Notes under the pieces: generated by a model | What the model was told of the DNA's origin: nothing | The model's input: only the letters and a program-made list of their open reading frames with translations | Databases searched by the model: none | Program-made: the position numbers and the translations under genes | Part shown: in pieces, positions 6,568-9,417 of the stretch | How the letters are laid out: every line of letters begins with the position of its first letter | Numbering within the stretch: the stretch's first letter is position 1 | Source of the DNA: JAMBLL01 sp964387145 | GTDB lineage: Bacteria > Actinomycetota > Acidimicrobiia > Spongiisociales > UBA5794 | Direction of reading: 5' to 3' | Assembly: GCA_964387145.1 (NCBI GenBank) | Contig: CAYLVM010000095.1 | Coordinates: 1 to 9,417 of the forward strand | DNA length: 9,417 nt

Positions 6568-6626
6568 GCCTCTATGTGTTTCTCCGATTGCGGGTCGGGA
6601 GCCGCCGGCGGCGAACCCTGAATATC
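6568..6626 (+). repeat. Divergent third copy of the AbiE-flanking repeat core
   Basis: Aligned with 7491-7546 and 9300-9355, this stretch shares GCCT, ATGTGTTT, GTCGGGA, a run of GC-rich triplets and CCCTGAA in the same order, with about two one-base indels. It lacks the following conserved block and the terminal repeat. It may be a decayed relic of the same element; similarity is modest. Confidence 0.4.
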
Positions 6627-6749
6627 CGAGCGAAGGCCGCTCCCTCCTGAATACAAACATGATCTGCTCGGTCGGTCGATGTGAGTGTTTTCGTATGAGA
6701 ACCGCAGATATGCACGTTCTCCTGGGCCGCGCTCGGGTTCCGATGCGGG

Positions 6750-6998
6750 TCAGTCCCGCGGGCCCCGCAACTCGAACGTCCCGAGAACGAGACCGACTCC
6801 GAGGACCAGCATCGCGAGGCCAAACAGACGTGGACCACCGAACAACCAGTAGGTGCCAGCACCGGTCAGGGTCACTCCGAGGAGTCGATTGGCGATCACG
6901 AAGCTCTTGGGCATGGGACCAGCGTTGTCTGCCCACCAGGAGAACTCCCGGAAGGTACTCCACAACGTGAAAACCGCTCGACGGGCCACCGGCCTCAT
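6750..6998 (-). CDS. Small two-helix membrane protein of unknown function
   Basis: An 82-aa protein not assigned to a family. After a short basic N-terminus (MRPVARRAVF) comes an aromatic-rich stretch (LWSTFREFSWWADN, 12-25), then two predicted membrane helices: about residues 33-53 (FVIANRLLGVTLTGAGTYWLF) and about 57-75 (RLFGLAMLVLGVGLVLGTF), joined by a tight GGP turn. The tail is short and charged. Both helices are rich in Gly and suit close packing. The ATG at 6998 is the first in a protein-like context; ribosome binding is poor, and the open frame continues to 7148, so the start is uncertain. It stands alone, 300 nt upstream of the Mth938-like gene on the same strand. Confidence 0.6.
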   Translation of the reverse strand: MRPVARRAVFTLWSTFREFSWWADNAGPMPKSFVIANRLLGVTLTGAGTYWLFGGPRLFGLAMLVLGVGLVLGTFELRGPRD

Positions 6999-7484
6999 CC
7001 ACTCAGCGTAGACGGCGATCAGCCAACCCGGCGTCGGTGCTCGTCGACGGTACGTGATGCACCCACATCTTCCGCAACGTCGGATGAGTAGTTGAAGGCG
7101 TCCGATGTCGCAACGAAACGAGAACCAGGTAGAGCCGTGCAACGACACGTGGTGCCCGGACCGTCTCGAGGCCGATCCTCGAAGTACCGATCCAGCGCAC
7201 GCGATTCACCAAGGCGTTATCGCCTTTGAAGCGGCGATCAGCTCGGATGCGCGAAGCTGGCGACTCAAATCCGTGATTCATGCAGCTTCTATCGAGCGCG
7301 GTACCAAGTGCGTGCTGGCCGCCCATATCCGGTGCATTGTGTACGGCTTCGATTCCGCGGCTTCAAGCCACCAATGGGCGTCGCGTGAGACCGGGGCCAC
7401 CATCCGGACCCCGTGTCCCGGTCACAGACCAACCTCGACTGGTAAGGCCGTTCCTGTGAAGCCTCCACGCAGGCCCAATCGGCC

Positions 7485-7605
7485 GAGGCGAGCCTGCGAT
7501 GTGTTTGTCCTGTCTCGTGTCGGGAAACGCCAGCAGCAGTCCCCTGAACAATCAGCACCGTCAGACAGACTCGCCCAAGTGTTGCAATGACCCCTTGAAT
7601 TCGCC
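7485..7605 (+). repeat. Upstream copy of ~120-bp direct repeat flanking abiE
   Basis: Aligns without gaps to 9294-9414 at roughly 80 percent identity, including an identical 19-base block CACCGTCAGACAGACTCGC. The last 27 bases (7579-7605) correspond to the right terminal repeat of the downstream element. The left part of that element is not found here, so this copy is truncated. It ends 78 bases before the abiEi start. Confidence 0.85.
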
Positions 7606-7643
7606 AACCGTGGGCGTTCGTGAAGCCCCAATGGGCCGAAGTG

Positions 7644-7680
7644 CGCGCTGAAACTAGGTCTGCAACCTATAATCAGCGCG
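7644..7680. promoter_or_regulatory. Concentric dyad operator over the abiE promoter
   Basis: Two perfect inverted repeats share one centre at 7662: outer arms CGCGCTGA (7644-7651) and TCAGCGCG (7673-7680), inner arms TAGGT (7655-7659) and ACCTA (7665-7669). The inner right arm and outer right arm overlap the -10 hexamer. AbiEi antitoxins are known to repress their own promoter by binding inverted repeats, so this is the expected operator. Confidence 0.75.
7668..7673 (+). promoter_or_regulatory. Consensus -10 TATAAT of abiEi
   Basis: A perfect TATAAT ends ten bases before the ATG at 7684, so transcription should start at or a few bases before the start codon. That would give a leaderless or nearly leaderless mRNA. 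The only Shine-Dalgarno-like bases, GGAG, touch the ATG and are too close. The -35 is poor (CTGAAA at 7648-7653, only 14 bases away). Confidence 0.65.
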
Positions 7681-7683
7681 GAG

Positions 7684-8427
7684 ATGTCGCGTTCACTCAC
7701 TATTCCGGAACAGTTGTTACGTAGATCGAATCGCGTTGTGCGACCTCGCGACCTCAAGGACCTGTATGCGATTCCCGCCCAAGAGGTGCAGCGCCTTGCT
7801 TCACAAGGTGTGCTCCTCCACCTGGCACACGGTTACTACGCCGTGCCCCAAGCGGCGTGGATCGGCGATCAATCGTGGGTTCCCGAAGTCGAAGCGGTCG
7901 CTTTGGGTATCGCCGTGGCTGACTACGAGGTGAGCGAGGTCGCACTCGTGGGTATCTCTGCCGCTCGAGTACTGGGACTTGTCCCAAGGGCGCTGGGTAG
8001 CGCGGTCGTAGCCGTACCAGCGAGGCGACGCTCCATGACCACCACGGCCGGACTGGTTCACTTCCTGCACCGGAATGCAGCAGAGTTCGAAACCCAGGTC
8101 TGGCGGAGCGAACTCGGCCAGGGTCGTGTGAGTACGGTTGAACAGGCGTTGCTCGACGTTGCTCACCAGCCCCAACAAGCGGGCGTCACGCTAGGGACCG
8201 CCGAGGAAGTGCTCCGGACACTGTCGCTGGAAGCCGACTGGGAGATAGCGCGCGATCTCGCAGGGACACAGAGTGCCCTCCCATCGTATCGGCGGGCACG
8301 CTGGTTCGCTGATGCCTTGGTCCCCGATGCGCCAACGCTCGAACGCCCACGACATCCAGTGGCGAGCCAAGGCCTTCGTCCGGTCGAACCGACCGATCGA
8401 TCCTCATTCGGGATCCGTGATGATTGA
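7684..8427 (+). CDS. abiEi: Type IV toxin-antitoxin antitoxin AbiEi
   Basis: A 247-aa antitoxin of the AbiEi family. In this system the antitoxin does not bind the toxin but counteracts its effect and represses the operon. The N-terminal winged helix-turn-helix spans about residues 8-56 (LLRRSNRVVRPRDLKDLY, then a recognition segment and HLAHGYYAVP at 46-55). The C-terminal domain has LVGISAARVLGLVPRAL (88-104) and TVEQALLDVA (151-160), both typical of the family; residues after 212 are Pro-rich and probably flexible. The ATG at 7684 is the first codon after TATAAT. The stop overlaps the toxin start by eight bases, which suggests coupled translation. The dyad at 7644-7680 is the likely autoregulatory site. 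The whole pair lies between direct repeats, suggesting acquisition as a unit. Confidence 0.88.
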   Translation: MSRSLTIPEQLLRRSNRVVRPRDLKDLYAIPAQEVQRLASQGVLLHLAHGYYAVPQAAWIGDQSWVPEVEAVALGIAVADYEVSEVALVGISAARVLGLVPRALGSAVVAVPARRRSMTTTAGLVHFLHRNAAEFETQVWRSELGQGRVSTVEQALLDVAHQPQQAGVTLGTAEEVLRTLSLEADWEIARDLAGTQSALPSYRRARWFADALVPDAPTLERPRHPVASQGLRPVEPTDRSSFGIRDD

Positions 8428-9154
8428 CGACAGGGAGATACGAGGCGCCGCTGCGCTTCTTGGTGTGCCGGAACGACAAGTGAGAAGAGATCATCTGCTG
8501 TCGCACCTGATCAACGGCGTGGCCGGGGCAGAAAGTGTCATCTTCATCGGGGGAACCGCCCTGAACCGGACCCATCTCCCTGATGTCAGGCTGTCAGAGG
8601 ATCTGGACCTGCACCTGGTTGAAGGGGACGCCGACAAACTTGTGGATCGCGCCACGAACGCGGTACGCCTTGAGTTCCCCGGCATTGCCGTGATCTCGCG
8701 TTCGAGTCGAGGCGGTGTTGTTACCTATGCCCTGAGTGTTGACGATCTGCGTGTTCAGGTACAAGTGATCCTGGCCCGACACGAGTGGATGCAGCTGCCC
8801 TCGCAGCTCATGCCGGTACGTCTCAAATACTCGGACCTGCCGCACTCTGTTGAGCTACCCGTCCCCACGATCGACGCCTTTGGTGCGATGAAGCTCACGG
8901 CGTACGTCGAGCGCGCCGCCGCACGCGATCTCTTTGACTTGAGGCAGCTGGCGCAGGCCGGTGCTCTGGGAGCCGACTGTATGGCCCTGGTACGTGTTCT
9001 GCTCGGTCGGTCGATTCTCCTCCATGAATTCCGGAACAGTCCTACCGATGAGCAGTGGGCTGTAGAACTTGGCAGTCAGGTGGCGGAACCCGGCCTCCCA
9101 GGCGACGCTCTCGCCGTCGTCAGCGACACGCTTGCGGTCGAGCTGGGCTGGTAG
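8420..9154 (+). CDS. abiEii: Type IV toxin AbiEii, nucleotidyltransferase
   Basis: A 244-aa nucleotidyltransferase-like toxin of the AbiEii/COG2253 group, whose members arrest growth during phage infection or stress; some relatives modify tRNA 3' ends. Visible are GGTALNR (44-50) and SEDLDL (59-64) with the metal-binding Asp pair D61/D63, a strand with RVQVQV (111-116), the conserved Lys158 in AFGAMKLTAYVERA (153-166) and RDLFDL (169-174). The N-terminal MIDDREIRGAAALLGVPERQ is the usual family start, which supports ATG 8420 over upstream in-frame starts from 8273. All key residues are present, so the toxin looks active. It is at the short end of the family length. The start overlaps the antitoxin stop (ATGATTGA). 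No terminator was seen before the downstream repeat element. Confidence 0.88.
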   Translation: MIDDREIRGAAALLGVPERQVRRDHLLSHLINGVAGAESVIFIGGTALNRTHLPDVRLSEDLDLHLVEGDADKLVDRATNAVRLEFPGIAVISRSSRGGVVTYALSVDDLRVQVQVILARHEWMQLPSQLMPVRLKYSDLPHSVELPVPTIDAFGAMKLTAYVERAAARDLFDLRQLAQAGALGADCMALVRVLLGRSILLHEFRNSPTDEQWAVELGSQVAEPGLPGDALAVVSDTLAVELGW

Positions 9155-9207
9155 CACGGCGTCTTGCCTGTCTGTGCATCGCTCAACATGGGAACCACAA
9201 CCCGTCC

Positions 9208-9222
9208 CTTTGCTTTGCTTTG
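9208..9222 (+). repeat. Short tandem repeat CTTTG x3
   Basis: Three consecutive copies of CTTTG lie between abiEii and the downstream element. A minor feature, possibly a slippage site. Confidence 0.5.
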
Positions 9223-9235
9223 CGAGTTCAGGGGG

Positions 9236-9414
9236 TGCGGTTTCAAGGGATCGTTGCATCACTCTCGACCAGAGTTGGTGTCGTCTCGTTGGAGAGGCAA
9301 GCCTGCAATCGGTTTCGACTATTTCGCGTCGGGAATCTCCAGCAGCGGACCCCTGAATGATTGGCACCGTCAGACAGACTCGCCGAGGTGTTGCAATGGC
9401 CCCTTGAATCCGCA
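9236..9414. mobile_element. 179-bp MITE-like element with IS30-like terminal repeats
   Basis: The ends 9236-9262 and 9388-9414 are 27-base inverted repeats matching at 22 positions, with the shared pattern TGCGGnTTCAAGGG followed by TTGCAnCAC. From memory the motif resembles IS30-family ends (GATTCAA...GCAACA). No transposase frame fits within 179 bases, so it would be a non-autonomous element or the collapsed ends of a lost insertion sequence. Its right two thirds (9294-9414) repeat 7485-7605. Confidence 0.6.
9294..9414 (+). repeat. Downstream copy of ~120-bp direct repeat flanking abiE
   Basis: Gap-free alignment with 7485-7605, same orientation, roughly 80 percent identity and best conserved around CACCGTCAGACAGACTCGC and the terminal 27 bases. 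It begins 140 bases after the abiEii stop. Together the two copies bracket a 1.9-kb unit containing only the toxin-antitoxin pair. Confidence 0.85.
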
Positions 9415-9417
9415 GCA

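Larger units (their letters stand above)
6449..6749. other. Intergenic region with palindrome and a weak repeat copy
   Basis: About 300 bases without a gene. It contains the palindrome at 6482-6502 and the divergent repeat copy at 6568-6626. The long plus-strand open frame across it is Arg/Ser-rich and has no family resemblance. Confidence 0.45.
6999..7683. other. Junction region between the membrane protein gene and the AbiE island
   Basis: These 685 bases hold no convincing gene; the plus frame 7105-7590 is composed of unlikely sequence and runs into the repeat. Contents are a small hairpin AAGGCG-TTAT-CGCCTT (7211-7226), a GGCTTCAAGCC palindrome (7359-7369), the upstream direct repeat (7485-7605) and the abiE promoter/operator (7644-7680). 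Confidence 0.5.

Noticed and set aside
7357..7367. GCGGCTTCAAG resembling the left terminal repeat of the downstream element, as a left end for the upstream copy
   Set aside because: Only the first 11 bases match and the remainder diverges; it also forms its own small palindrome.
7344..7376. Apparent tRNA 3' end with TTCGATTCC and a terminal ACCA
   Set aside because: The T-stem does not pair and no acceptor partner or anticodon arm lies upstream.
7105..7590. 161-codon plus-strand open frame before the AbiE island
   Set aside because: No family-like sequence, no ribosome binding site, and it ends inside the repeat; typical chance frame in high-GC DNA.
8273..8419. Upstream extension of abiEii by 49 codons
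   Set aside because: It overlaps the antitoxin coding region deeply, and the family N-terminus matches the start at 8420.

Overview
This is a high-GC window from what looks like an actinobacterium assembled from metagenomic reads. Evidence for this is the GC-rich third codon positions, leaderless-looking starts and actinobacterial-style protein sequences. The class (perhaps Acidimicrobiia) is only a guess. A run of 100 N at 6117-6216 is a scaffold join, not a biological feature.

Layout. On the minus strand from the left edge: a ferredoxin/flavodoxin-NADP reductase cut by the window edge (1-740), a 78-aa protein of unknown function (869-1105) and an adenosine/adenine deaminase-family enzyme (1304-2317). 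A siderophore-interacting FAD reductase (2488-3240) diverges from the deaminase on the plus strand. Next come a gene-less stretch with a hairpin-forming repeat element (3480-3671), a SemiSWEET-type PQ-loop membrane protein (3798-4133, minus) and dprA (4442-5317, minus). A 620-bp stretch follows with only two tiny doubtful ORFs. Then comes an Mth938-like domain gene on the minus strand, which appears broken only because a 55-bp sequence is duplicated on both sides of the N gap. A two-helix membrane protein (6750-6998, minus) closes the chromosome-like part.

The right end (about 7485-9417) is a compact accessory island. It holds an AbiEi/AbiEii type IV toxin-antitoxin pair (7684-9154) whose genes overlap by 8 nt. 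The promoter has a perfect TATAAT inside a concentric two-part dyad, as expected for an autoregulated antitoxin. About 120 bp of directly repeated sequence lies on each side of the pair. The downstream copy is the right part of a 179-bp element with 27-bp imperfect terminal inverted repeats that resemble IS30-family ends. A third, weaker copy of the repeat core lies at 6568-6626.

How the genes relate. The two flavin reductases (Fpr-like and siderophore-interacting) could both supply electrons in iron and redox metabolism, but they lie on opposite strands and no shared operon is shown. DprA handles incoming single-stranded DNA. AbiE is a defence/stabilisation module. No clearly new system is visible. 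The most interesting points are the repeat-flanked AbiE cassette with its operator, the deaminase with an altered HAGE motif, and the small inverted-repeat elements.
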